Source: Branchipolynoe longqiensis
Taxonomy: Eukaryota; Annelida; Polychaeta; Phyllodocida; Polynoidae
Direction: 5' to 3'
Length of the DNA: 64,000 nt
Assembly: GCA_030323885.1 (NCBI GenBank)
Contig: CM059186.1
Span: forward strand, 149,828,407-149,892,406
Part shown: piece by piece, positions 31,200-42,591 of the stretch
Position numbering within the stretch: position 1 is the stretch's first letter
Layout of the letters: the number at the start of each line of letters is the position of its first letter
Notes under the pieces: model-generated
What the model saw: only the letters and a program-made list of their open reading frames with translations
What the model was told of the DNA's origin: nothing
Database searches by the model: none
Program-made: the position numbers and the translations under genes

Positions 31200-31778
31200 T
31201 ATGAATGGTGTTTGTTTCGCATGGGTGTACTCAAAATCTAATCACGACATGTAGCAATCAGCACTGTCTTCACAAACAAATTCGGACTGAGCATACCATG
31301 TTATGACACTAAATTACACATTGCATGCCAGGCATTGCATGCATATCACATCACGAATCCATTGTGCTAGATGCTGCAAATTGTGTATGTAACAGCTATT
31401 GTTAGCTGAGTTTAATACATAGATACTCAATGTATCTTTTTTTATGTAAATAATCCTGAATTAGAAAATGGCTGGAAAACCAGTGCTTCGTTGTTGAGAA
31501 AAGAACCTATTTAGCAGAATAAATATATTGACCCTCCTCAAAAACAAAGAACTCTGTACTATGTGTTAATGGAATCACAACTTTAGCTACCAAACAATAA
31601 GCAGGAATACCGCCTTAATATAGGGTTGTTGCAGGGGTGGGGGTGTGGTGGAGCTGCGAGGATTCTCATAGGTTTGAGACCATTTCATGACTATGTGATC
31701 TGCTCAGCTCTCTGGCTAGAAGAATGACTTGGAATTCATGACAGGTGAAACTAGCGTTTCATGTCCCATATTTTTGGC
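31200..31778. other. Unique sequence with one dispersed-repeat fragment
   Basis: ATGGCTGGAAAACCAGTGCT near 31466 belongs to the repeat noted at 2243 and 44008. No gene was recognised. Confidence 0.4.
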
Positions 31779-32066
31779 TATTAATCGCGATGCCTCGATT
31801 AAAAGCCTTCATTATGGCCCATTGCTTCTAGAGTTGGTAATTTATACCTAAAACAGGCAATCGCAGTTCCCTTTTATTGTTGTTAAAATATTTATTTTGT
31901 TGAACGATTCTTTTTTTTCAGCATTAATCGCAATGCCTCGATTAAAAGCCTTCAATATCGCCCATGGCTTCTAGAGTTGGCAATTAATACGTAAAACAGG
32001 TGATGGCAGTTTCCTTTTATTGTTGTTAAGATATTTATTTTGTTGAACGATTGTTTTTTTTCAGCA
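31779..32066. repeat. About 143-bp tandem duplication
   Basis: Both units run from ATTAATCGCGATGCCTCGAT (or CGCAATG) to TTGTTGAACGATT and a T-rich tract ending CAGCAT. They are roughly 90 percent alike. Confidence 0.9.
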
Positions 32067-33060
32067 TGGAGAAACTGGTCTTCCAGCCATAGTTATATAT
32101 AGATATACACACTTTGGATAACTAACATAGCCGTTGCTAAGAATCTTTGTTCGGGGTAACGTTAGGGACGGGAACAGCCGGTGGTGGCGCCACAGGTCGC
32201 GATTGGGAGGTACAGGAAGATGGACATAGAAGCAACGGCATGCAATAATAATGAAGCAATTCCCTTCCACGCCTTTACACTCGCATAATACTGTAACATT
32301 TTTCGGAATTTTGGGGTAGCTAAATAATATTCTAAAAGCATGTTGTATGTGCATATAATGATATAGAGGTAATAAATATTATTAATGTGGTTGCAAGGTA
32401 ATACAGGTACTATTGCACAGAAAAAGGGTTTCTATGTGATAGCTACCTCATACATTACTCTGCAAGCAAAGGGGTGCCAGAAAGCTAGGTCACATGACTA
32501 ATGACCCAATATAAATGGGGGTGTAGGTCAGATGCGCACTCTCTCTCACCACCACCACCAGCCAGTCCAGATCTGTGCATAACATGTGCTTGTGTCAACT
32601 TTAGTTTGGATTTAAACCATGTGAGTACAATTTTGTGTCTTCTTGTGTGATATTTCAGATACTGAGCCATACAAGTGATTTTAGAAGTAGATAGTTGACA
32701 GTATATATATATAAAGAATATGTGTAGAAGTTCTCTGACAACTACTTCAATTTAATCTAATGTAAACTCTTATCTTAATACAACATAGAATGTAATACCA
32801 TCAATTGTTCAGAGATACACAAACTGTTCAATACGTTATACATCACTTCTATATGCACATAATGTATTACATAAGATGCGTTCTTTGGCTGTGGTTGATC
32901 GGAATAGGCAGTAGTGCCAAAACACGACGATAGGTGGCGCGGGAATAACATACAGGACGAGTACCTTTGTTATTTATGTGCGCATAGATTATCAAGAGCA
33001 GGGTAGATTTTGGGGGATGGCTCGAACACAAAGCTGTGACACATTATATGCCCATGATGT
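32067..33060. other. Unique sequence, possible weak promoter
   Basis: Positions 32140-32300 are diverged from 41525-41670 (shared GGCGCCACAGG and TACTCGCATAAT), so they are an old repeat. At 32510, CCAATATAAATGGGG is TATA-like. A GTGAGT lies at 32621 and a TTTCAG at 32655. No protein can be assigned. Confidence 0.3.
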
Positions 33061-33064
33061 CACG

Positions 33065-33785
33065 AACGCTGGCTATAGACACGAGACGTAATTGCATTAA
33101 TAGTGCATAGGTGTTCCCGCACAGTAATGTATCTAGATATCAATGTGTAGTATCCGTGTTTACGACTTGGGTGCACATTGTGATAGCGCTATCCATGTCA
33201 ATGGTGTGAATCGGTCTGATGATCCATTTCTCGCTTTTATCTCTGCATGTGTGTCAATGACTGGCTGCCATTTTGGGCCCAAGTTGATAGCACTTTGTGC
33301 TGCGTTATTATCTTATAGGTTCATCTCCAAATATTCCTTCTTAAATTAGGGCGACTGAACAAGCCAGTGGGTGTGGTGCCTACTTCTCCGTCGGAAGGTC
33401 AAGGATTCAAGTCCTGGCTGGGAATACTGGCTATAGACATGAGGTGTATTTGCATTAATGGTGCATAGGCTTTTCCGGATTGTTACACAGATATGTTGCT
33501 AGATATCAAAATGTAGTATCCGTGTTTACGACTTGTGTGAACATCGTGATAGTGCCATCCATGTTAATGGTGTGAATTGGTCTGATGATCCATTTCTCGC
33601 TTTTATCCCTGCATGTGTGTAAATCACTGGCTGTTGTTTATGGCCAAGTTTATGCCACATTGTGCTACGTTATAATCATGCAGGTTAATGTGCAAACACT
33701 CCCGAAATTGTGGGCGACGTTCTCGTCAAGTGTGTAGGGCGCTCGCTTTCTACACGGCGGGTCATGAGCTCGATTCCTTGCCGGG
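33065..33785 (+). repeat. Tandem duplication of about 360 bp ending in tRNA-like heads
   Basis: Unit 1 (33065-33425) and unit 2 (33426-33785) share CTGGCTATAGACA, GTAGTATCCGTGTTTACGAC, GTCTGATGATCCATTTCTCG and a terminal tRNA-like segment (GGGCGAC...GATTCAAGTCCTGGC or GAGCTCGATTCCTTGCC). They are about 80 percent alike. The second head continues into a diverged SINE-A body. Confidence 0.85.
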
Positions 33786-33995
33786 TCAAATCAAACTTAC
33801 AAAATTTAAATTGTCACTACTGTGGCTGACATTCAATATTACTAGGTTTGTTTAGTGTCACGATACTGCGACTGAATGCGTGTTGTGGTATCCATCAAGT
33901 TGGTATACGAGTCGGGCAGCACTATGAAGTCGCCATGAACACGCACTATCACAAGTCGGTGCAAGTCCTGATTTGACTTCAAATGATGCAAGGAA
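33715..33995 (+). mobile_element. SINE-A-like copy, strongly diverged
   Basis: GGGCGACGTTCTCGTCAAGT begins a tRNA-like head. CAGCACTATGAAGTCGCCAT and TATCACAAGTCGGTG place the SINE body. The tail is degraded (GATGCAAGGAACC). Confidence 0.75.
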
Positions 33996-34419
33996 CCCCA
34001 AGTTCTCACTGGCTCCTAAAGTAGGTTGTATTTCTTTCAGATACTATGTGACTGGCATTTTCATAAATTCATTTTATACTACAAAACCAACCACATTCCA
34101 GATTTCATTCCCCAGTGCCGACTTGTGACAAATGCGCCATTATAGTTGCCAAGGACAGAAGTTCATGGTGTGCTTCTATTCACAAAGGCACACCACAGTT
34201 TGAAACTGATCGTATATCTTTAGCTAAGCAAAAGCATCAGCAGTGAAAAGATTGCCTCCTTCACCTACCAGACTCTTTGACTGCAGCTACACACACACGT
34301 CCAATGTGCCACCGCACATTCCGAGCACAAATTGGACTCATCGGTCATCAACAAGTTCACAGCAAATGAGTTGTTCTCATCATCGCCACCGATGGACAAC
34401 CAAGAAGAAGAAGTTGCTT
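33996..34419. other. Unique sequence, nothing recognised
   Basis: Short frames only. GCCGACTTGTGACAAATGCG near 34112 may be a remnant of a SINE-A. Confidence 0.35.
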
Positions 34420-34625
34420 CATAGTGCTGCTTGGATGGGACACCACATGCCACTGCCACCATGACCCGATATCCTGAACTGAACCGGCCAGCCATTGCCC
34501 TTTCGCAATAGTGAGAAGCCTCAGGCGAGGAAGCCACACGCCCCAATTGCGGTCAGCTTAGCTCAACCGACTTCTCACAAGGGAAGCAAAAACAGTCGAA
34601 CCGCTAGGCCATCCTATTTGGTCCA
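34420..34625 (-). mobile_element. SINE-A, diverged, reversed
   Basis: CATAGTGCTGCTTGGATGGG, CCATGACCCGATATCCTG and a reversed head ending AGGCCATCCTATTTGGTCC identify the copy. Confidence 0.75.
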
Positions 34626-34639
34626 GGATGAGCCCAGAG

Positions 34640-35740
34640 GGGGTAATATATGTAAATATTCGATATGAAAGAGTATTGTATATTCTGTCTTTCTCTAGCA
34701 ATGTGTCTGTGCATCCAGTATCAGTTAGGTGGCACAAACGAGTGTATTTACACATTTATATTTCCCAGAGACGTCACAGTTAATTTGCATTGAATAGCAA
34801 CATAATACTGAGATAATCAACCATTTCAGCAGAAATTAAAATGTAAAAAAAAAATACCACCACTGGAGATAACTGTTACTTCCACGATGATGCAAAGCAG
34901 AAATTGCATGGCGATTTATTGTATATTTATTATCAGTTTCCATAAAGATACCGGCGGGTAGATAAACAACAGAAATTATGCAGACTAATATTGGATTATA
35001 TACAATTTAAAATTTTACATGGAGAATAAATCTAACCCATCTTAGTCTATATCTGGTTCTTTTAATGCGATCGCTAACTGCATTATCTTCGTCATTATCG
35101 CTAAATCTAACATTCCATAGGAACAAATGTTTTTGCACACACAAAAAAAAACTAAAGAAACCCACATACTTTATTTATTCACCATATCCAATACACAGAT
35201 CACATTCCATCGGTAGATGTTGCGATATGCGATATGCAGCACACATATTTGATGTCCGCTGTGTATGCCGACACACAGTGCCTGCTTTCAAACCTTGGTC
35301 TCCCATACTACGCGCGTGACTTTGAGAATGGAAATAGGCAGATCACTGAATGACGCAATTCGACCTCACAAGCCTCGTATGCAGTGTAGAAATTCATAGC
35401 AACGGAATGGTTCTCATAGACATATAGCCATATTTTAAAAATAAAAGAATTTCAAATTCTTTTCAGTTTTCTTTTCTTCTCATTATTTTACTGATATGGT
35501 ATATCGTATTACCACACACGAAATAGTGTCTATGGAATTTCACTTTTTTTCCACAATTTCTTTATATTATTTTCCCCAATTTTTCAATCATTTCTTTTTA
35601 TTTATTGATATTGTGTACACATATGAATTTAATATTTTTCCACAAACAAATTTCATTTTCCACCAATTCTTTTAAATTAATTAATTTTGATTCATTGATA
35701 TTGACCACTGCATATCACACACGAAATAGCACCTATGGAA
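34640..35740. other. AT-rich unique sequence with local duplication
   Basis: No exons were seen. CACACACGAAATAGTGTCTATGGAAT-type sequence occurs at about 35510 and again at about 35718, a duplication about 200 bp apart. Confidence 0.4.
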
Positions 35741-35744
35741 TGTG

Positions 35745-36260
35745 ATGTGAGCTTACGGCGGCAGTATCCTGGGTGCTGGAGGGTAAGCACACAACCGGCC
35801 CCGTCCGTACCATCGGCTCACCTTACTGCTCACTCAGTTGTGTGCTATTTCCCCACATTAAGCCCTCCGTGCGGGTGAGCAGCTCGCAACCTGCTCACTA
35901 CAGCTTCGCGCTTCGATGAATAATTCAACCTTTGTTAGGGATAAATAAAACGGCCGTTGGGCGAGCAGGCAGGCAGGGAGCGGGGTGGGAGGGGTGATGG
36001 GTGATGGGTGAGACAGAGTAGGGAGAGGGTAGGGAACGGGGAGGAGGTAGGGGAGGGAGGAGGGGAGAGGAGGGGAGGAGGGGAGGGGGCGGAAGGGGAG
36101 GGGAGTGATTACGGCATGGCGCCACATTGAAAGCTGGCGCGTCGAAACCGGAAGTGTGGGACGACGGTTAAAAGTGGAAACAACAGTCACCCACTGCCAC
36201 CGCGTTCTTTCCGCATACAGACGCCGCACTTGTATTGGTATTTGCCACCAGGGGGCGGGT
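35745..36260. promoter_or_regulatory. CpG-containing segment with CTCF-like motif
   Basis: Positions 36120-36260 contain AACCGGAAGTG, an ETS-type core-promoter word. They also contain GCCACCAGGGGGCGGG at 36245-36260, which closely matches the animal CTCF core. CpG density is higher than in neighbouring AT-rich DNA. No first exon was identified, so regulatory function is inferred only. Confidence 0.35.
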
Positions 36261-36710
36261 TGAGTGGTGCGGGGAGAGGGAGGGGAGATGGGACGGGAGG
36301 GGGCGGGGAGGAGGGGTGAGCAGATGAGAGGAGAGGGGAGGAGAGGGGGGGGGGGAGAGGGGAGGGGAGGGGATGGTAGGAGAGGAGATGGGATGGTAGG
36401 AGATGGTAGGAGGTGGGAGGGGATGGTAGGAGATGCGATGGTAGGAAAGGGGAGGAGAGGAGGGAAGGGGAGAGGGGAGGGGAAGAGAGAGGGGAGTGGT
36501 TGGAAGGGCGGAGAATGGACAGGAGAGGTAAAGAGTGGTGAGAGGGTAAATGCGGGGGTGGGGGCGGAGAAGGAGAAGGGGGGGGGGGGCGGGAGAAAGG
36601 TGGTGAGGGGGGAAGGGAGGGAAGGAGAGGTGATGAGATGCGAGGAGAGGAGCGGAGAGGAGAGGAAGGGAGAGGAGGGGAGAGGAGAGCAGAAGAGAAC
36701 CAGACACACA
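35985..36710. repeat. Polypurine tracts flanking the CpG segment
   Basis: Positions 35985-36110 and 36265-36705 are almost pure purine on the plus strand (GGAGGGGAGAGG-type, GGATGGTAGGAGAT repeats). Frames across it (up to 424 codons on the minus strand) are Pro/Ser-rich artefacts. Confidence 0.85.
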
Positions 36711-36829
36711 GACCCGACTAGATTAAGAAAGCAGTCCTCGTTAAATGAATAGGCACCGACATCCATTAATCGAAAGAGAAACTGGGATCTCGTGCTGATG
36801 AAAATTTCATTAGTGTGTTTCGAATAGGG

Positions 36830-37720
36830 GTGTGTGTGTTTGTGCGAGGGGGGGGGGGGGGAGACAGGGAGGGTGGGGAAGGGGGGGGGGGGGGGGGGGG
36901 CTGAGGTTGGCCGCGTTGACGGTTGTATCTTGTTATTGTCCGTGTCGCTTTGGTCTCTGTGTGGGTTTCTGTGCCCGAGATCCCCGCCCCGCCTACTCTC
37001 CTCCCTCCCCCCCCCACCCCCTCCTCCCATTCCCCCACCATTACTAATGTTGGTGGAGCGGTTCCGCCCCTCGGGGCGGGGGGGGGGGGGGGGCATTGTG
37101 AGCGCGTGATTGAATGGAGACAGGGCTGACATCGATGGGGGCTCATCAGTTACCAGCGCCGGTCACGTGACCGGGCGTGTGGGAGGGGGAGGAGGGTGAT
37201 GGGGAGGGGGGGGGTGGAGGTTTGATGTGCGCGGGGTTTGGGGAGAGGTGGAGGTGGAAGGGAAGGTGAAGTGGTGTGTGTGGAGCGTGTGTGGAGGGGG
37301 TTGGGTAAAGGAGGGGGTGGGAAGGTGGGGTCAAGGGAAGGGGGGAGGGGGGAGGTACACTGGGAGAATGAGATGTATGTGGAGGGGGAGGGGAATGGGA
37401 AGCGGGGAGGGGACGGAGAAGGGGTGTTGGAAGGATGAATTGGTGGCTAGGAGTGTGGGGAGGGGAGGGGAGTAGGACGGGTAGAGGGGGTGGTGGAAGG
37501 ATGAGTGCCTGGTCAGGTGTGTGCAGTAAGGAGGGAAGCTGGATAGGGTGAGAGGGGGAGGGGTGGTCGGAGGGGGTGGAGAATGAGGTGTTGGGAGGGT
37601 GAGTGCGTGGTTATATGTGTGCAGTGGGGAGGGGAGGAGGGATTGGAGACATGGGTGCTGTGAGGGTGAGTGCGTGGTTAGGTGTGTTTAGTGGGGAGGG
37701 GAGTGTGTGGGTAAGTGTGT
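36830..37720. repeat. G-rich low-complexity region with long G-runs
   Basis: It includes G14 (36848-36861), G20 (36881-36900) and G16 (37078-37093). After 37500 there are loose repeats of GTGAGTGCGTGGTTAGGTGT with GTGGGGAGGGGAG. No gene is present. Confidence 0.75.
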
Positions 37721-37724
37721 GCAG

Positions 37725-38385
37725 AGGGGTGCCGATTGTAATTCTGTCCATTTCTTGACAACTGTTTTTTTTATTTCTCTATTTAAATTTCATCTTACTT
37801 CAAGCGCACACTTCATCATTTTAACAGATGCGCATTTCCTTTTTAAACACTTGTCTGTCATTCGGCATTGGATAGAGAAAGGAACGGTGGAATGAGGAAA
37901 CCAATTGTCTGCGATTGAAATTTCCCCAACTTAACTCAATACCAAGAATACAATTTTCACAATAACATGTATCTTAAAAAGATAAAGTGAATGTTACTGT
38001 CAGCAGAATATGTCATTTGGCTACAATTTGTTTCCATTTCGTAGCAACTTTGGTATCACTACACCTGGCATCCCATACATGTGAGCAACGAGGGGCGGTG
38101 CAGTGTGCTATTCGATTGGGAACTCGGTGCTGATCCAGAAGCGGGTGTAGTTATATAGACAAATTGATAGCCGATAAACACCACTATACACCCTTGGCTA
38201 TTGGCCATTAAGCGCTATTTCACAGACTATATCATAGGGGAGCCATATTGGAAGGAATGTTCCATATACTGCCCTTGCCACGTACCATCTACATGGTGGG
38301 ATGCAACCTTTTTATTTAATGAAATCCTGCTATTGCTACTAAGTTCACCCTAGTGAGAAAATCGTCATTCCACAGTGGTTGGGAG
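37725..38385. other. AT-rich unique sequence
   Basis: No repeat or exon was recognised. Confidence 0.35.
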
Positions 38386-38387
38386 CG

Positions 38388-38715
38388 GGACACAGCTCAG
38401 GCGGTAGCGTGTCCACCTGTGAAGGTGTCGGTCATCCTATCAATCCTGCTCAGAGGACCCATTTGCAGTTTGTGCTATATTCTGTTCCAACCAGTGGTCC
38501 ACAACTGGTTCATGAAAGGCTGTGGTATGTGCTGTCCTGTCTGTGGGAATGTGCATATAAAAGACCCTTTGCTACTTATCGGAAAGAGTAGCCTATGTGG
38601 GGGCAGAGGGTTTTCTCCAAAGAAATATGTTAGAATGATCATATGTTTGACGTCCAATAGCCCATGATACAAAAATCAATATGTTTTAGAGGTGTCGTTA
38701 AATATAACAAGCTTT
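38388..38715 (+). mobile_element. SINE-C: mollusc-type tRNA SINE
   Basis: The head is GGGACACAGCTCAGGCGGTAG. The body includes CCAGTGGTCCACAACTGGTT, GTGGTATGTGCTGTCCTGTC, GTGCATATAAAAGACCC and CCAATAGCCCATGATACAAA, ending GGTGTCGTTAAATATAACAA. I recognise this arrangement from mollusc sequences. The CATATAAAAG inside it should not be read as a host TATA box. Confidence 0.8.
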
Positions 38716-38787
38716 ACTTTATCCCACAGTCGTTGAGCTCTGTATGAAGTCTAACTCTACCTACTATGTCCCGCAACTACAGTGATA

Positions 38788-39052
38788 TCCTAGCAACATC
38801 TAAGGTCGCATTAGGAGGTGTACCCACTCATGACAATACTTTAATCGTACTGCTCTTCTGGGTAACCAGGCCACCGATCACATTATCCTGATACTGAGCA
38901 AAACAATCCTTGTCCCATCCTAATAATGTCGAGCACCAGGCGAGATAGCAATAAGTATCAATTTTGCAAGTCATTGATTTGACTCAACCGGGTGTTCGAA
39001 CCCCCGACCTTCCGGATGGGAAGCCGGTGCTCTCACCGATTCGTCCACTGCT
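38788..39052 (-). mobile_element. SINE-A, diverged, reversed
   Basis: It runs from ATATCCTAGCAACATCTAAG to the reversed head CGATTCGTCCACTG. It carries GTCGAGCACCAGGCGAGATA in the middle. Confidence 0.8.
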
Positions 39053-39097
39053 GTTTAGTGACAATAACACCTACTCTATCAACTCAACATCACGATA

Positions 39098-39396
39098 CCC
39101 AAATCCCGTGTTGGTAGACCATGGGATCGTGGGTTCGAACCCAGGTCGAGTCAAACCAATGACTTAACAATTTATACTTGTTGCTCCCTAGCCAGGCGCT
39201 CGGATAGGGCAAGGACTGGTTGGCTCAGTGTCAGGATAATGTGACTGAGTGGGCTATCAGGTCATGGTGCTGGCAGCCTGGTCTCCCAGTGGGGCAGCAC
39301 TATAAAGTCATCATGAGTGTGCACTGTCACAAGTTGGTACCCGTCCTGATATGACCTTCGATGTTGCTAGGACATTAAACAACAACAAACAAACAA
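39098..39396 (+). mobile_element. SINE-A copy missing the first part of its head
   Basis: It begins at ATCCCGTGTTGGTAGACCAT and proceeds to GCTAGGACATTAAACAACAA. A short internal deletion removes CATTATTAG before GATAGGGCAAGG. Confidence 0.85.
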
Positions 39397-39589
39397 AAAC
39401 GATACTCAACTCAGGAGTTGGATAACAACAGAAGAGAAGAGAGAAGTGTTTCGTCCAGAAAGAGTCTTTACTTTGAAAGTATAGTTTTGCGAGTCATGTG
39501 GGACCTTCAGTCAATTCGATAGTTTCCTATTGGTTGCTGCAGGCCGCACTGCTAGATATGATTGACATGGAATAATGCTCCCTCATCGG

Positions 39590-39645
39590 TTGGTTGGTTG
39601 TTGGAGTTTTTCCTCCTCGCAACATCTAAGGTCATATCAGGACGG
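39590..39645 (-). mobile_element. SINE-A 3' tail fragment
   Basis: TGTTGGAGTTTTTCCTCCTC then GCAACATCTAAGGTCATATC and AGGACGG. The GGTGGCGTCCCCTACATATT and T-rich stretch at 39750-39830 are unassigned. Confidence 0.75.
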
Positions 39646-39936
39646 CTCCCTCACTGTTGCTCCGCCCACATGCCATCCCACTCACAGCGTTCCCTAGCCT
39701 TTCCCTTATTGGTCAATCCTGGCCTGTCCCACCTTGCATGTCAGGTGGCAGCCATGAGAGCAGGTGGCGTCCCCTACATATTCAATAATCCTCTTTTTTT
39801 TCCTTTTTTTTCTTTTTTTTTGTAAATATTGTTATTCATCTGAATACATATTTTGTCAGCGCCGGGCACTGGTCTTTCAGCCGTTGTAGCGATCACATTT
39901 GACCCAATAGATCCAGGCTAAGCAAGAATCTATTAT

Positions 39937-40290
39937 GGTTGCATAGTCCGATAGTTTTAAGTTTCTGTCATTGTCCAAGATGAATATATTAGGTTAATCT
40001 TTATAATCTACCTTATATTATATCTTGAAGTAACTTTTATGTTAATTGGCTAACTTTTGAGATGTTCTAACTGCAACCATGGTCATTTAATTTTGGTAAG
40101 CACACCAAAACTCTGTCACCATAGGCTTCTGCAGAAACAGGTGTTATTTAATTGCCTCAGTATCCCCTTATATGTGGTGACAAATGTTTAATAAGTAAAC
40201 CAGTATCTACGTTAGATATGTAGAATAAAATCTAGATTATTATTTTAGTTTAGAAAATGTGCTGGTTTTATCGGACTATGCAGCTTTAAA
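39937..40290. mobile_element. M1 MITE, about 354 bp
   Basis: The left end is TTGCATAGTCCGATAGTTTT and the right end is ATCGGACTATGCAGCTTTAA, its inverted partner. Internal words AGATGAATATATTAGGTTAA and ATAATCTACCTTA are shared with 54977-55346. Confidence 0.8.
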
Positions 40291-40295
40291 CACCT

Positions 40296-40790
40296 GTCAT
40301 AAACAGCAGATGCAGCTTTAACCCTAGATAAAGGATTCACCCGGTACTAGCAGTACATGGGTGAACGACAACGCAGTCTAAATACGGGCGAAAATAGCTT
40401 TAGTATGGAACAGGGAGTAGAATGCCTGCCTCCAGTATCAAATGGATACTTATATCGGCACAGAGTTGGTGAAATGGGAGAGAATGCAAAAAGACAAGAT
40501 GGCGGCCACAGAACGCCGTCGATTTCACTTTTAAATTGCATTAAACTAGATATTATATTATATTTTTCAACTCAAAGGTAGCAGGCTATCAATAAGAGAT
40601 ATGTAAAGAATAAATGTTGCTTCTTAGATTGTGAAATTAGGCTCTCAATTCATTGACCCGTTTTTTCGACACCTTTTACATAGGGTTGGTTTGCACCCCT
40701 ACTGCAGCAGTAGCCAGTACGGGGTGAATCTTGTATCTACTTTAACCCAGGCATCTATGGGTTATCAGGACACCTGTGAAAGTCAATGAC
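40296..40790. repeat. Fold-back element of about 500 bp
   Basis: The left arm (40300-40372) has AGATGCAGCTTTAACCCTAG and GGATTCACCCGGTACTAGCA. The right arm reversed (40692-40790) has AGATGCCTGGGTTAAAGTAG and AGATTCACCCCGTACTGGCT. Arms are about 70-75 percent alike, so the element is old. Confidence 0.55.
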
Positions 40791-40811
40791 ACAGGCTATA
40801 AATAGACTTAC

Positions 40812-40893
40812 CGTTTGCAGATCCGTTAGGCCGGTAGCTTTACGGCAGACGTCATAGATGATAGCTCCAAAGTCTGAAGCCCATTTGTCAATC
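40812..40893 (-). CDS. Coding exon, voltage-gated calcium channel alpha2/delta-like (N-terminal)
   Basis: On the minus strand, a pyrimidine-rich TTGTTCTTTCTAG acceptor at 40894 precedes an 82-bp exon. The exon ends AAACG/GTAAGTC, a near-consensus donor (40811-40810). The exon is one base plus 27 open codons: IDKWASDFGAII, then YDVCRKATGLTDLQT. The W-A-S-x-F-G pattern followed by a lysine-rich helix matches my memory of the region just after the signal peptide in alpha2/delta subunits, nearest the alpha2/delta-3 type. These are extracellular, GPI-anchored auxiliary subunits that traffic CaV channels. Neighbouring exons were not found in the window. Family assignment rests on 27 residues and could be wrong; the exon itself looks real. 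Adjacent repeats would then be intronic. Confidence 0.55.
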
Positions 40894-41182
40894 CTAGAAA
40901 GAACAAGCGAGGCAGCATTACTACATGTACAGCATTACTATTCATTAAATGGCTAACTGGTGTTAATAACGCATTCTCTATGATGATATATATATTACCT
41001 CTTAAATCTTAACTCTTTACTCTGAACTTTTATTGTGATATGTATTAACTGTTAACTATCTACAAATATATAATTAAAACCAAACATAAATGGAAAAGGA
41101 AATGAATCCGTATGGATTATGCAGCGGTGAAAACAAGTGCATGCACTTATCCGTTAAGAGCAGATTCAAAAAACTATCACAC

Positions 41183-41219
<37 letters not shown>

Positions 41220-41879
41220 ATTACATTTACAATGCACAGTGTTGTATGCAGTCCAATAACACCGACAGTCTAATATCAATTCATGGTATTCTGGTTTTTT
41301 ATTCAAATACATTTGAATTGCACTCCATTCTACCAAAACAAAATGTTAAAATTTGAAAGGCAAAGTTATTTAATAAATAGCGCATTGTCCTAATATGGGG
41401 TTTGAGGCCCTTGAGCCTCTGGTGTGTGCATTGTTGACCTTGCACAAGCATTGATCAATACCCATCCATATCGGGAAATAATAACTGCTTAATATATTGT
41501 CGGTAAATTGCATATTTATTATATATGTTATTTTTCGCCCCGAGTGAGGGCGCCGATCGGTAGCGAAGTGGTGAGGGAAGTGGCCGATGGGGGCGCCACA
41601 GGCAAAGTCGGTTACAGCTGGTAGATAGACGTGGATAACCTTCTGTTTATTTATACTCGCATAATGCATATATATCTCATATTGATGTAGATAAGCATTG
41701 GCTCCAATTGTTATCGGCTGTTTACTCTGATTTAAATAGAATTAAGTGCCAATTGACGCTATTCACGCCGCGGCCATGTTGAAACCATACTGAGGCCACG
41801 TACACATCTGCGAGGCGCCGCTGTATGAAAAGTAATGTGAATACTTTTTCATCGACCAATACCTCTCGAAATCACTCAA
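40894..41879. other. Probable intron with old repeats and TA microsatellite
   Basis: A (TA)n tract lies at 41186-41218. TATGGGGTTTGAGGC at 41393 recurs at 44384 with related flanks, and 41525-41670 resembles 32140-32300. No upstream exon of the 40812 gene was recognised. Confidence 0.45.
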
Positions 41880-42362
41880 ATTTGAGGGTATTCAGTTTTG
41901 AAACTACCATATTCATCTTTGCATACTTATTTTCTATCTATTGGCCGATTTTCACAAAGATTGGCTGACCCTTGCATGGTGATTTTCCCATTCTTTAACT
42001 ACAATGTGACTGTCAACTTCAAGTCTGCATAGTTATGGCGGTATCATGTTATGCAGCACTGTCAGCGTAGTTATCTGTGTAACACAGTTTAACAACTAGT
42101 CTTAGTAATTACAAATTAATAAAAGCTTTAAAGGGGTTAAAATATATTTTAAAGATATATATATATATTAAGAGAGTTATGCAATTTTGAATTTAAGAAA
42201 AGATTGGCAACCAGGGTGAGTGACTTTGTTGACATCACCTACTGAAATGCATCTGATCATCACTCAATCTTCTTGAAAATTAACTAATAGATAGAAAAAA
42301 AAGTATGCAAAAATGAATATGATAGTTTAAAATGTGAATATCTTCAGACTTTACTCCTTTAA
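41880..42362. repeat. Fold-back element with about 80-bp arms
   Basis: The left arm has CATATTCATCTTTGCATACT and TTTCTATCTATTGG. The right arm reversed has CATATTCATTTTTGCATACT and TTTCTATCTATTAG. About 300 bp separate the arms. An ATATATAT tract lies at 42158-42168. Confidence 0.75.
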
Positions 42363-42591
42363 TTTCTGTCGTAGTTCATACACATCAGCACACAGCACTG
42401 TCTTACTGCCATTTCCAATACCTGACGCATACTCAACCTCGTTCTGATGCCTAATTAGGTCATGCATGGATAGTGTGAATAAGATATAAAAAACAACCAG
42501 AGCTGTGCCCACTGTGGCCCAACCCTCCAGTACGTCCTGCCTGCTGGCCTCCACTTCCATATTGTCCCTTCCCACCAACATCAGGATTCCA

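Noticed and set aside
35858..37132. 424-codon minus frame
   Set aside because: Pro/Ser-rich translation of polypurine and G-rich tracts, with no domain or splice context.
38520..38570. Host TATA box CATATAAAAG
   Set aside because: It is a conserved internal word of the SINE-C family.
42351..42581. 76-codon minus frame with a hydrophobic stretch
   Set aside because: Its end lies in the fold-back arm at 42362, it has no splice sites and no recognised homology; probably chance.
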